Source: JAGWBD01 sp965220615 (GTDB lineage Bacteria; Chloroflexota; Anaerolineae; Aggregatilineales; Phototrophicaceae). Taken from it: 64,000 nt of DNA. The stretch is taken from positions 372,001 to 436,000 of the forward strand of contig CBDCQL010000002.1 in NCBI GenBank assembly GCA_965220615.1, given 5' to 3'. Position 1 is the first letter of the stretch; every line of letters starts with the position of its first letter. The translations under genes were made by a program, and so were the position numbers. Under the pieces are notes generated by a model. That model did not search any database. It saw only the letters and a program-made list of their open reading frames with translations, and was not told the DNA's origin. Positions 17,189-25,314 of the stretch are shown in pieces.

Positions 17189-18317
17189 CGAGATTGTCGC
17201 GGATGTAGTCGAAATTGATGTCCAGACCCAGGCCAGGCCCCTGCGGCACGTACACCATACCCTCGTCATCCATGGGGTCGGGCAGGGCGTTCAGCCAGGG
17301 TGGTGGCGCTTCGTAGTCGATGAAGGGATGCAGCAGGCCGCGTTCGTGATACTTGCCGGCGACGCTGGTTGCGCAGAGCGCGTGCAGGTTGCCAACGCCG
17401 TTGCCATGCGACTCGCACTGCATGCCAAAGGCCTCGGCGAGATGATAGATCTTCATCGTGGGCGTCAGGCCGCCGACGTCCTGCGTCCCGACCCGTGAAA
17501 TGTCCGCCGCCTTGCGCAGCATCCATTCGGCGCGCGTCCTGAGACCGCCCTTCGCCGTCTCAGGGCCGCAGATTTGCAGATCGAGCTGCTCCGTCAACCA
17601 GATGTAGGAGGACACGCTGGCCTCGTCCATCGGCTCTTCCAGCCAGTAGAAATCCAGCCTTTCCAGTTCGCGGCCCAACTGCAGCGCTTCCTGCCGCGTG
17701 TAGTAATGGAAGGGGTCCAGCATCAACTCGATGTCCGGGCCGACCGCCTCGCGCACGGCGGCGCAGGCGGCCACGTCGCTCATGACGTCCGGCGCGCCGG
17801 GTATGGGCGTGTTCCAGGTGTGCAACTTGATGGCCTTGTACCCGCGAGCGACCAGTTGCAGCGCGAAGTCGGCGTAGGCCTGCGGCGTGTTGAGTCCGCC
17901 GTCCACGTCGTCGCCACACATTGTGCTGCCGTAGGCCGGCACCTTGTCGCGAAAGCCGCCCAGCAGGCGATACACCGGCTGGTCGAGGGCGCGACCGGCC
18001 AGGTCCCAGAGCGCCTGATCGATGACGTCGAGGGCCCTGTCGCTCAGGGTCGAACCGTCCCGCTGCCGCTGGTAAAGGTTCTGCCAGATGCGCTCGCGGT
18101 AGAAGGGGTCCTCGCCCAGCAGCAGGGGACGCGCCAGCCCCTGCGCCATGCCCACTTCTTCCCCAAAACTGTAGCCGCAGACTCCTTCGTCGGTCTCGAC
18201 GGTCAGCAGCGACTGCCGGGCATCGTGCGGGTCCGCCGGATGGGCGTGCCCCTGGATGTCCCTGGCCTTGTCGCTGGTGTAGCGGAAGGTCTCAACCCGT
18301 ACATCAGCGATTTTCAT
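17178..18317 (-). CDS. Enolase-superfamily dehydratase (mandelate racemase/muconate lactonizing type)
   Basis: The 379-residue enzyme has the capping domain followed by a TIM barrel. Active-site residues are visible in order: Lys164 and His166 (KAIKLHTWN), metal ligands Asp201 (LMLDPFHYY), Glu227 or 228 (WLEEPMDEAS) and Glu253 (CGPETAKGG), Asp280, and a general-acid His304 (ESHGNG). The His at 166 in place of the second Lys of a KxK motif points to an acid-sugar dehydratase rather than a racemase. The ATG at 18317 follows GAGGTG. It is divergent from the SRPBCC gene. The substrate is likely an aldonate or similar sugar acid. Confidence 0.83.
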   Translation of the reverse strand: MKIADVRVETFRYTSDKARDIQGHAHPADPHDARQSLLTVETDEGVCGYSFGEEVGMAQGLARPLLLGEDPFYRERIWQNLYQRQRDGSTLSDRALDVIDQALWDLAGRALDQPVYRLLGGFRDKVPAYGSTMCGDDVDGGLNTPQAYADFALQLVARGYKAIKLHTWNTPIPGAPDVMSDVAACAAVREAVGPDIELMLDPFHYYTRQEALQLGRELERLDFYWLEEPMDEASVSSYIWLTEQLDLQICGPETAKGGLRTRAEWMLRKAADISRVGTQDVGGLTPTMKIYHLAEAFGMQCESHGNGVGNLHALCATSVAGKYHERGLLHPFIDYEAPPPWLNALPDPMDDEGMVYVPQGPGLGLDINFDYIRDNLVTS

Positions 18318-18389
18318 GACACCTCGCATGCATGTGCAGATGGCAGTGACGTGGTAACATGGTCGCTGCGTAGAACAGGCGGACAAACC

Positions 18390-18845
18390 ATGCCGTTAAT
18401 TGAGCAACGCGTCACCATCGATCGTTCCGTGACGGACATCTTCCGCTTTATGAGCGATTTTGGCAACAATCCGCGCTGGCAGCCCTCGGGCATGCGCCTG
18501 GAGCGGGTCGGCAAGCTGCGCATGGGCGACATGATCGTGGGGCAGCAGCGCATGCTGGGTCGCATGCACTTCGTCAACGCCGACGTGGTCGATCTGACCC
18601 CCAACCAGCGCCTGGCCTACACCGGCGTGATGGGCGGCTACAACTTCCGCACGACCTACGACTACAACCGCGTGGGTGGCGGCACGGAGGTCATCATCCG
18701 CACGGACATCCGCATCCCCTGGTTCATGTTCTTTGTGCGGCCATTCGTGCTCTCGGGTGTGCGCGGGCAGATGGCGGCCTCGCTGGAAAAGCTGAAGCAG
18801 GTGATGGAAGACCGCCTCGACCTCAGCGCGCCGCCGCCGGGCTGA
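18390..18845 (+). CDS. SRPBCC family (polyketide cyclase-like) protein
   Basis: The 151-residue START/SRPBCC helix-grip protein is recognised from IEQRVTIDRSVTDIFRFMSDF, NPRWQPSG, GDMIVGQQRMLGR and the C-terminal helix RGQMAASLEKLKQVMEDRL. These domains bind hydrophobic ligands in a deep cavity; the ligand is unknown. The last 12 codons recur downstream at 19735-19770 as a leftover of a tandem duplication. It ends 28 bases before the first DUF4230-like gene and may be cotranscribed with it. Confidence 0.8.
   Translation: MPLIEQRVTIDRSVTDIFRFMSDFGNNPRWQPSGMRLERVGKLRMGDMIVGQQRMLGRMHFVNADVVDLTPNQRLAYTGVMGGYNFRTTYDYNRVGGGTEVIIRTDIRIPWFMFFVRPFVLSGVRGQMAASLEKLKQVMEDRLDLSAPPPG
18810..18845 (+). repeat. 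Duplication footprint, source copy (SRPBCC 3' end)
   Basis: These last 12 codons of the SRPBCC gene recur at 19735-19770 with 32 of 36 bases identical, including the stop codon position (TGA here, TAA there). Similarity continues weakly to the start codon of the following DUF4230-like gene in both places. Confidence 0.85.
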
Positions 18846-18873
18846 TGGCGGCAGTTCCCTGGAGAACAATCGA

Positions 18874-19698
18874 ATGACGAGCGATTCAGAGTCGGTCCTC
18901 AGTGTCAGGGGATGCCTGAAGGTCATTGGCGTCCTTGTGCTCTTGACGATTGTGGTGATGGTGGCCCTGTTTGTTCTTACGAGAAGTACAGCTGAATGGG
19001 TGATTGAGGGAATTGGTCAGGGTATTGCGGATTTGAAAACGACCATCGCTGACATTCCTCAGTCGGTTGCGAATGCGGTCCGTGACATGTTTAAATCTGA
19101 AGAACGTGCCAGCCTCGAATCAAGAGATTTGCTTTTGCTGGCAGTGAACTACATGGCATTTCTTGAAACAGCCAGCTATTCGACAAGCATTAATGTCAGC
19201 ACAGGTGTACGTTCCGGCTTGTTAAACGCTTGCGGCAAGTCTGTAGATTTCTTGGTGGAAGGTACCGTTGAGGCAGGAGTGGATTTGGGCCAGATCCAAG
19301 GCAGTGACATCACCTACGACTTGCTAACAAACAACTGGACTCTGGAACTTGGTCCGGCAGCAATCACCAGTTGTAGAATCGATTACAGCAAGTTTGAAGG
19401 CCAGACCTTTACTTTGCCAATTGTTTGTCAACAGGATATTGATGAACTCAGGTTGCTCGCAGAGAGCAAAGCCGTTTCCGAGTTTCGAGAATTGGCGCTA
19501 GATGAAGGTCTGCCCACAATGGCCCAACAGGAAGCTGAACTTGTCTTGGGCAACCTCTTGAGCGCAGTGACCGGTAGCGACAATGTCACAATAGTCTTTG
19601 AGAGCGAGCCTGAAGTTGATTTGCCAGAATCCTGCCTGCGGGAACCACCGGTCGGCTGGAAGTTCGACGAGGGAAGCGAATCCTGGGTGCAGGAGTAA
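18874..19698 (+). CDS. DUF4230-like membrane-anchored protein, copy 1
   Basis: The 274-residue product has one N-terminal membrane helix (about residues 15-36, VIGVLVLLTIVVMVALFVL), a short amphipathic linker with IPQSVANAVRDMF, and a domain of about 190 residues. The domain segment VEGTVEAGVDLGQIQGSDIT, in which the repeated vDLs/g phrase is characteristic, suggests DUF4230. The C-terminus ends SWVQE. Such domains are usually exposed outside the membrane; their function is unknown. The ATG at 18874 follows GGAG. Codon usage is visibly richer in A/T at third positions than in the flanking genes. The next gene is its paralogue. Confidence 0.65.
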   Translation: MTSDSESVLSVRGCLKVIGVLVLLTIVVMVALFVLTRSTAEWVIEGIGQGIADLKTTIADIPQSVANAVRDMFKSEERASLESRDLLLLAVNYMAFLETASYSTSINVSTGVRSGLLNACGKSVDFLVEGTVEAGVDLGQIQGSDITYDLLTNNWTLELGPAAITSCRIDYSKFEGQTFTLPIVCQQDIDELRLLAESKAVSEFRELALDEGLPTMAQQEAELVLGNLLSAVTGSDNVTIVFESEPEVDLPESCLREPPVGWKFDEGSESWVQE

Positions 19699-19734
19699 CG
19701 TGGCAGGCTGCCAGTTGAGTCCGGTCAGACAAGA

Positions 19735-19770
19735 GACCGCCTCGACTTCAGCGCCCCGCTGCCGGGCTAA
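19735..19770 (+). repeat. Duplication footprint, relict copy of SRPBCC 3' end
   Basis: In frame this reads DRLDFSAPLPG and a TAA, against DRLDLSAPPPG and TGA at the real gene end. It has no gene in front of it, so it is a fossil marking the left boundary of a tandem duplication that produced the second DUF4230-like gene. Confidence 0.85.
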
Positions 19771-19797
19771 CGCCGGGCGAAACTCCGGAGTGACAAA

Positions 19798-20850
19798 ATG
19801 ACAAATCAATCGCAGCAGTCGTCACGCGGGCCGACCTGCCTGACGGCGATGGGCGTTCTGACGCTGGTGATGCTGTTGGTGATGGTCGTGCTCGGTGTGC
19901 TTGCATGGAATGCTATAGGTGACTTCTTTGGTGGAATAGGAGACAGAATCACAGGACTTGGAGAGACCGTTGGTGGAGCAGTTGGCCAGACCTTGGAAGG
20001 CCTCGGTGAAACCGTTGACGGAATCGGGCAAGGTGTTTCTGAACTTGGCGAGTCTGTCGCCGCCATTCCGCAGAACCTTTCGGATTCTGTGGGCCCCGGT
20101 ATCGAAAGTCTGGGCCAAGACTTATCTGAACTAAAAACTTCTGTGGCCAGTTTGCCGCAGAGGGTCTCAGATTCTGTCGGCGAGACCCTTGCCGGCTTGC
20201 CGCAAACGATATCCGATGCTGTTGAGAAAGCGTTTAGAAGCGAAATACGGGCCAACATAGAGACCAAAAACTTGCTGGCGCACTCTGTTGTAAATGTGGG
20301 CACTCTTGTCACTGCCAGTCAACCGTTTGACTCCGAAGTGAAGGTCAGTGTATCCAAAGAGCAAAGAATACTGTTCTTCGATGTCGACGCGTGTGGTGTA
20401 TCCACTGACCACTTTGTTGAAGGAACTATAGAGGCCGGTGTCGACCTTTCCCAGGTTCAGGCAAGTGACTTTACCCACGACATCTTTGCAGATAGCTGGG
20501 TGCTGAAATTGGGTTCGGCGAAGGTCCACAGTTGTCGGATCGACTACATTCGTCAGACTGATCGTTCAAGAACCTATTGTGGTCAAGACTGGGATGCGTA
20601 TCGGATTCTGGCAGAATCTGTTGCCTTGCCAGAGTTCCTCAGGGAAGCATTGGCGGAGCGCTTGTTGGCAAAGGCAGAGAAGGAAGCGGAAGTCGTTTTG
20701 GGCAACTTCCTGGCCGCTGTAACAGGCAGCGACAATGTCTCAATTGTCTTTGAGAGCGAGCCGGATGTGGAATTCCCTCCATCCTGCGAGCGCGAACCGC
20801 CGGCCGACTGGAAATTCGACGAGGAAAGCGATTCCTGGGTGCAGGAATAG
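19798..20850 (+). CDS. DUF4230-like membrane-anchored protein, copy 2, with expanded linker
   Basis: The 350-residue paralogue of the preceding gene has a membrane helix (about residues 19-38) and then a linker of about 100 residues made of short repeats: GLGETV twice, LSDSVG and VSDSVGET, IPQ and LPQ phrases. It then has the same globular domain and the same ending (VFESEPDVEFPPSC, then WKFDEESDSWVQE). The C-terminal part is clearly homologous to copy 1, while the linker is longer by about 75 residues and looks coiled-coil or rod-like. It may hold the domain away from the membrane. The function is unknown. It starts at ATG 19798. Confidence 0.65.
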   Translation: MTNQSQQSSRGPTCLTAMGVLTLVMLLVMVVLGVLAWNAIGDFFGGIGDRITGLGETVGGAVGQTLEGLGETVDGIGQGVSELGESVAAIPQNLSDSVGPGIESLGQDLSELKTSVASLPQRVSDSVGETLAGLPQTISDAVEKAFRSEIRANIETKNLLAHSVVNVGTLVTASQPFDSEVKVSVSKEQRILFFDVDACGVSTDHFVEGTIEAGVDLSQVQASDFTHDIFADSWVLKLGSAKVHSCRIDYIRQTDRSRTYCGQDWDAYRILAESVALPEFLREALAERLLAKAEKEAEVVLGNFLAAVTGSDNVSIVFESEPDVEFPPSCEREPPADWKFDEESDSWVQE

Positions 20851-20897
20851 CTTGTGCTCGCCAGGACGCGTCAAGGGTTACGAGTTGGAGACGGGAA

Positions 20898-21239
20898 ATG
20901 CGGAATCCCACTCGCGAAGAGAGTCAAATCGAAAGCACACTAACGACTACATCGAGCAGCAACATTGAAGAATTGCCCGACCGCGACAAGCCAATCGGCT
21001 CCCCGGCTCAACAGAGCGCTGACGGGAAGTCCATAGTAATCCCTTTAGGAAAGCGGAATTTAGTCATTGGGTGCTGGCCACTGGGTGTTGTTGGCCTGTT
21101 CATTCTTACGCTCGTATTCATGACACAGATTCTCGTCCCCGCGTTGGCCGGACCGACGGCTGCTTCCGGTTTGCTGGATATCGTGTCTACGCGGCTGGGC
21201 GATTTCGTAAACTGGGCAACAGCCTGGATTCCGCGCTGA
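20898..21239 (+). CDS. Small membrane protein, 113 residues
   Basis: The product begins with a polar, Ser/Thr/Glu-rich 50 residues and then one strong hydrophobic helix (LVIGCWPLGVVGLFILTLVFM) and a second weaker one near the C-terminus (SGLLDIVSTRLGDFV). The start ATG at 20898 follows GGGAA. It lies 47 bases after DUF4230-like copy 2 on the same strand, with the same A/T-richer base use. I recognise no family. It could be a partner or a decayed remnant of the DUF4230 proteins, but no sequence similarity to them is clear. Confidence 0.4.
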   Translation: MRNPTREESQIESTLTTTSSSNIEELPDRDKPIGSPAQQSADGKSIVIPLGKRNLVIGCWPLGVVGLFILTLVFMTQILVPALAGPTAASGLLDIVSTRLGDFVNWATAWIPR

Positions 21240-21312
21240 GGTCACAAACTATGACCCTGGCTTCGCAGACAGGCACCGACAGCACTGCTGCGTCAGGACA
21301 GTGTCCCTTAAC

Positions 21313-21421
21313 TCACCAGGCGCCGCGACGCAGCAGAAGGTGCGGCAAGGTCATCGCGATAATCTGCAGGTCCAGACGCACGGACCAATTCTCAAAGTAG
21401 CAATTGACCAGCAGGCATATC
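21313..21421 (-). pseudogene. 3' fragment of a second WcaJ/WbaP-type sugar transferase gene
   Basis: These 109 bases align without gaps to 22610-22718, the 3' end of the intact sugar transferase, with 94 of 109 identical. In frame the fragment reads YFENWSVRLDL, then QIIAMTLPHLLLRRGAW and stop. Of the 15 differences, 9 are silent and 6 change the residue, with no stop or frameshift. The homology starts exactly at the stop codon and ends abruptly at 21421. The source was therefore a functional, diverged paralogue, and most of the gene has been lost. Confidence 0.85.
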
Positions 21422-21482
21422 CAGTGCGGGGGCTCTTGAGTGCCCTCTGCTTTGCCAGGGACGGCCACACTTGGCTAGCTCA

Positions 21483-22613
21483 CTATCCCCGCCGACCGCG
21501 GCGCAGCCGGATTCTGCGTACGCTACGCCCCACGCGCCCACGGTCCGAACTCCAGGGCGCCCAGGGCGCCTGGGTGATGTCCGCGAGGAAGAGCAGCACC
21601 TCGTCGTAGTTGACGCGCCAGCCGGCGAAGGCTTCCCACGCGGCTTCCCTGTCCTGACGCAGGGGCAGACCTCCGGCGGCCAGGGTGTCACAGGCACTGT
21701 CAAATTCCTCGCGCGTGATGCTTATCGGCACCTGCGGCCAAAGCGGGTCGTGATCATATTCGTAATAGAAGAAATCGGCGATGCGACGCAGTGAGGTGTA
21801 GCCGGCGCGCAGGCAGAGCTGGGCGGCCGGGTCAGGCGGCATGTCCACCGCCGCTGTCAACAGGGCAGCCGCGTCCATGATAGCGCCGCCGGCGGTCACC
21901 CAGGACTGCTCTGGCACGGGCGAACGGAAAAAGATGAGCGGCGCCAGCGAGGTGTGGCTTTCTACCAGCTCGGTGAACCAGACCTCCCACTCCTGCCAGG
22001 TCCCGTGCAGATTGTCGAGTCCGTCGATGCGATGCAGGCGCAGCAAAAACTCTATGGCGGTGGGCGGCGTGCCCGCCCGGACGGCCAGCATTTCGACGCG
22101 GGCCTCGCGCCGCGAAAAGGCGCCGTACATGGTTGGCAGGTAGGCGATCAGCAAGGCAACCAGGCCGAGGCCGAGGGTGGCCTCAGTAAACTGGACGATG
22201 GTCATACCGAAGGTGATGAAGGGAGTGGTGCCCAGAGTCAGCAGGGAAGAGCCGCTGACGGTCAGGGCGGTCTCCATATCACTTACCCCTAATGCACGAT
22301 AGATCATCGCGTAGCCGAGCGTGATGCAGACAACCCAGACCAGGGGCAGGACGAGCAGGGTCACGGGGGCGAAGAAGGCCAGTACGCGGTCCCGTTCACG
22401 CCACTGGCGGTAGCGACGGAACGCCATGTAGGTATTGAAAACGCGCCCCGAGGTGAGGAAGACGAAGCGCGTCAAAAAACTGTTTTGTGCGCGCGGCACG
22501 ACAAAGGTCCGTACGGCGGAAGCGATGGTGCCCAGTACAAGCCCCGCACCCAGGCAAAAAAACAGGGCCCGCGCCAGCGTTTCTGCGAGCAAGGCAGCTT
22601 GTTGTTCGCTCAC
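21483..22613 (-). CDS. Channel-like membrane protein with altered selectivity-filter motif
   Basis: The 376-residue product has four hydrophobic helices near residues 15-38, 78-105, 112-130 and 145-165, then a soluble C-terminal region of about 200 residues with RREARVEMLAVRAG and a WQEWEVWFTELVESH segment. The third membrane segment contains SSLLTLGTTPF where K+ channels place TVGYG, so it looks like a pore loop with the signature lost (TLG kept). It starts at GTG 22613, overlapping the sugar-transferase stop as GTGA. Similar unassigned proteins are widespread in actinobacteria and Chloroflexota as I recall. It may be a two-helix ion channel with relaxed selectivity. Confidence 0.6.
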   Translation of the reverse strand: MSEQQAALLAETLARALFFCLGAGLVLGTIASAVRTFVVPRAQNSFLTRFVFLTSGRVFNTYMAFRRYRQWRERDRVLAFFAPVTLLVLPLVWVVCITLGYAMIYRALGVSDMETALTVSGSSLLTLGTTPFITFGMTIVQFTEATLGLGLVALLIAYLPTMYGAFSRREARVEMLAVRAGTPPTAIEFLLRLHRIDGLDNLHGTWQEWEVWFTELVESHTSLAPLIFFRSPVPEQSWVTAGGAIMDAAALLTAAVDMPPDPAAQLCLRAGYTSLRRIADFFYYEYDHDPLWPQVPISITREEFDSACDTLAAGGLPLRQDREAAWEAFAGWRVNYDEVLLFLADITQAPWAPWSSDRGRVGRSVRRIRLRRGRRG

Positions 22614-24139
22614 CAGGCGCCGCGGCGCAGCAGCAGGTGGGGGAAAGTCATCGCGATGATCTGAAGGTCCAGGCGCACGGACCAGTTCTCAATATAGTAA
22701 ATGTCCAGCAGGCACATCTCGTCGAAGGGGATGTTGCTGCGCCCGCTGATCTGCCACAGGCCGGTGCAGCCGGGGATGGTCTGCAGCCGTTGCAGATGCC
22801 ATGGCGCGTACAGCGCTACCTCGTCCGGCGTGGGCGGGCGAGGACCCACCAGGCTCATTTCGCCTTTCAGCACGTTTATGAACTGCGGCAGTTCGTCGAT
22901 GCTGATGGAGCGGATGAGAGCGCCGACACGGGTGATTCGGGGGTCGTTGCGAATCTTGGGGTGGCGCGGGTCCTCGCCTGAAGCCTGCACCAGTTCCTCC
23001 CGCATGAGATGCGCATCCGGCACCATGCTGCGAAGCTTGTACATGCTGAATTCGCGCCCGCCCTCCCCGACGCGCCGCTGCGGGTAGGTCACCGGCCCAC
23101 GACCTTCGAGGCGGATGGCCAGCGCCGCCAGCGAGACCAGCGGCACCCACAGCGGGGCCGTCACCAGCACCAGGCCCAGGTCGATGGCGCGCTTGATGAC
23201 GCGATCGGTACCGCGGAAGCGCTGGTCCATGCGGCCGAAACCCAGCAGTGGAATGCCATCCAGGTTCTCGACCTGCATCTGACGCGTGTTGAGCTGAAAG
23301 ACGTCGGGAACGGCGCGCACGTCCGCGCCACTCTCACGCGCCGTCTGCGTGATATCGAGGATCTTGTCGTGATCTGACCAGGGCAGCGTGATGATGACCA
23401 GGTCGATCTGGTGCTGGCGTATGGTCTGATCCAGGTTTTCCAGTGTGCCCAGACCCCGGATGCGACCCAGGTCGACGTGGCCGATGCGTGGATTGTCATC
23501 GACATAACCGACGGGCTCGTAGCCAAAGTCCTTGCGCGCCATCATGACGCGCAGGATGGCGCCGCCACTCTCGCCTCCGCCGACGATGAGCACTCGCTGT
23601 ACCCCGATGCCGTGCGAACGCAACAAGGAGAGGAAGAGACGCAGGGCGACCCGGACAAATCCGATCAGGACCAGTGTGATGACCGCGACATACACCAGCA
23701 TGAGACGGCTGGACACGATGGGCTGAAACACAAAGAAGAGCGCCAGTTGGGTGACCGTCGCTGTGGCGATGCCGTTGACGCTGATGGTGAGTTCCTCGAT
23801 GAGGGAACGTCCCCGCACCTGGCGATACAGGCCGTTGCTGTGGTGGGCGAAATAAAGCATGAAAGCGTAAATCAGGGCAAAGGGGATATAGGGATCGAAA
23901 TTGGCCTGATTGATCTCCATGACGGCGCGGAAGGGCGTCAACTGGTAGCGCGCGACGTAACCCAGCGCGAAGGCCAGCAGGGCCAGCATGAAGTCGGCGA
24001 TTGGCATGGTCCAGGAGGGCACGGGAGAGCGACGCGGACGGGGCGGCGGAAAACGTTCCGCCACTGACGCCGGCATTCGACGTGGCGTCCTGCGGCGCCA
24101 TTGCGGCTCTCTCAGGGCTTCGTCTGATTCAGGGCCCAT
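22610..24139 (-). CDS. Undecaprenyl-phosphate sugar-1-phosphate transferase (WcaJ/WbaP type)
   Basis: The 509-residue initiating enzyme of exopolysaccharide or O-antigen synthesis attaches a hexose-1-phosphate to undecaprenyl phosphate. It has an N-terminal membrane domain (about residues 45-205), a Rossmann-like CoA-binding-type domain (VLIVGGGESGGAILRVMM) and the C-terminal sugar-transferase domain with KRAIDLGLVLV, KLRSMVPDAH, DELPQFINVLKGEMSLVGP and LWQISGRSN. The ATG 24139 follows AGGAG and overlaps the upstream GT4 gene by 28 bases. It is translationally coupled to the channel-like gene. A second copy of its last 36 codons survives as a fossil at 21313-21421. Confidence 0.88.
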   Translation of the reverse strand: MGPESDEALREPQWRRRTPRRMPASVAERFPPPRPRRSPVPSWTMPIADFMLALLAFALGYVARYQLTPFRAVMEINQANFDPYIPFALIYAFMLYFAHHSNGLYRQVRGRSLIEELTISVNGIATATVTQLALFFVFQPIVSSRLMLVYVAVITLVLIGFVRVALRLFLSLLRSHGIGVQRVLIVGGGESGGAILRVMMARKDFGYEPVGYVDDNPRIGHVDLGRIRGLGTLENLDQTIRQHQIDLVIITLPWSDHDKILDITQTARESGADVRAVPDVFQLNTRQMQVENLDGIPLLGFGRMDQRFRGTDRVIKRAIDLGLVLVTAPLWVPLVSLAALAIRLEGRGPVTYPQRRVGEGGREFSMYKLRSMVPDAHLMREELVQASGEDPRHPKIRNDPRITRVGALIRSISIDELPQFINVLKGEMSLVGPRPPTPDEVALYAPWHLQRLQTIPGCTGLWQISGRSNIPFDEMCLLDIYYIENWSVRLDLQIIAMTFPHLLLRRGAW

Positions 24140-25239
24140 GCATAGCTCCTGGTCGTGCGCCCGGCTGTGGCGCGCCAACTGAATCGCCGGGCGCGCTGAA
24201 GGCCACGACGGCTTTCCTGTTCGAGCCAGTTTTCGCTGAGCAGACTGTGCTGCAGGGCGTCCGCCCAGGCGTCGACATCCGTGGGCGGCAAGCAGGTGCC
24301 GTCCACTCCTGCGACTTCCGGCAACGACGATGCGTCCGCGACGATGACCGGCGCGCCACAAGCCATGGCCTCAAGCACCGGCATACCGAAGCCCTCATAA
24401 AGGGAGGGATAGACGAACACTTCCGCACAATTATACCAAAGTGGCAGATCGTCTGCCGGGAGATACCCGGGAAAGTGGACTTCATCCTTTAGTCCCAGTC
24501 GATCCACGGTCGCGTAAATCTCTGCGTAGTCCCAGCCCTGACCGCCGGCGATCACGAGCGGCAATCGTGGAGAGAGACGGGCGCAGGCTTCCAGCAAGGT
24601 CACCAGATTCTTGCGCGGTTCCAGGGTGCCGATGAACAGCCAGAACCGTTCCGGCAGGCCCTTTCGTTGCCGAAACGAGTCGACTTTCGCCAGGGGCAGC
24701 GGGCGAAAGCGGTCATGGTCGACGCCGGGCAGGGCAATGTCGATGCGTTCTGGAGGGACATCCAGCAAATCGGCAAGGTCGGCCGCCGTGCTTTGCGAAA
24801 TGGCAATGACCCGACGCGCCCTTTGGCAAGTGTGACGTGTCAGGAGTTGCAGGTAGCGTCGCCGCGCTGCTGGCAGCAGTTGCGGGTAACGCAGAAAACT
24901 GAGGTCGTATACGGTCACCACCAGGGGCCGTGTTGGCAAGAGGGGCCCCACGAAAGCCGTCGCGTGCAGGAGGTCGAAAGATCCGCTCTGAAGGGGCTGG
25001 GCCAGTTGCTCCCAGAGAATGCGGCGCAGCGGGTTCTGCGTGTCCAGCCCTGAGCGACGCAACTGCAGGCCGGGAATGTCGGTTGCACTTTCCCGCCCGC
25101 ACATGACGGTGAAGTGCCAGTCCGGCGGCGCCTCGCCGGCCAGATGCGACAGGGTGTGCCACAGATAGCCGTGTATTCCGGCGCTGCGAAAACCGCTTTG
25201 GCCGGACAGCAGGTGGGCGTTGATGCCGACGTGAGGCAT
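24112..25239 (-). CDS. GT4 family glycosyltransferase
   Basis: The 375-residue GT-B enzyme has the N-terminal INAHLLSGQSGFRSAGIHGY, VTVYDLSFLRYP, and the donor-domain segments FIGTLEPRKNLVTLLEA, LVIAGGQGWDYAEI and YEGFGMPVLEAMACGAPVIVA with the conserved Glu pair. This profile is close to mannosyltransferases and related enzymes of exopolysaccharide clusters. It precedes the initiating transferase on the same strand, which fits a surface-glycan operon running 25239 to 21483. Sugar specificity is unknown. Confidence 0.87.
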   Translation of the reverse strand: MPHVGINAHLLSGQSGFRSAGIHGYLWHTLSHLAGEAPPDWHFTVMCGRESATDIPGLQLRRSGLDTQNPLRRILWEQLAQPLQSGSFDLLHATAFVGPLLPTRPLVVTVYDLSFLRYPQLLPAARRRYLQLLTRHTCQRARRVIAISQSTAADLADLLDVPPERIDIALPGVDHDRFRPLPLAKVDSFRQRKGLPERFWLFIGTLEPRKNLVTLLEACARLSPRLPLVIAGGQGWDYAEIYATVDRLGLKDEVHFPGYLPADDLPLWYNCAEVFVYPSLYEGFGMPVLEAMACGAPVIVADASSLPEVAGVDGTCLPPTDVDAWADALQHSLLSENWLEQESRRGLQRARRFSWRATAGRTTRSYAWALNQTKP

Positions 25240-25314
25240 GGCGCTTGCAGCGTCCCTGTGCGGGTTTGTGATCGTCCATTATAGTCCTGCTGTGAGCGGG
25301 AGGCATGGCCCACC

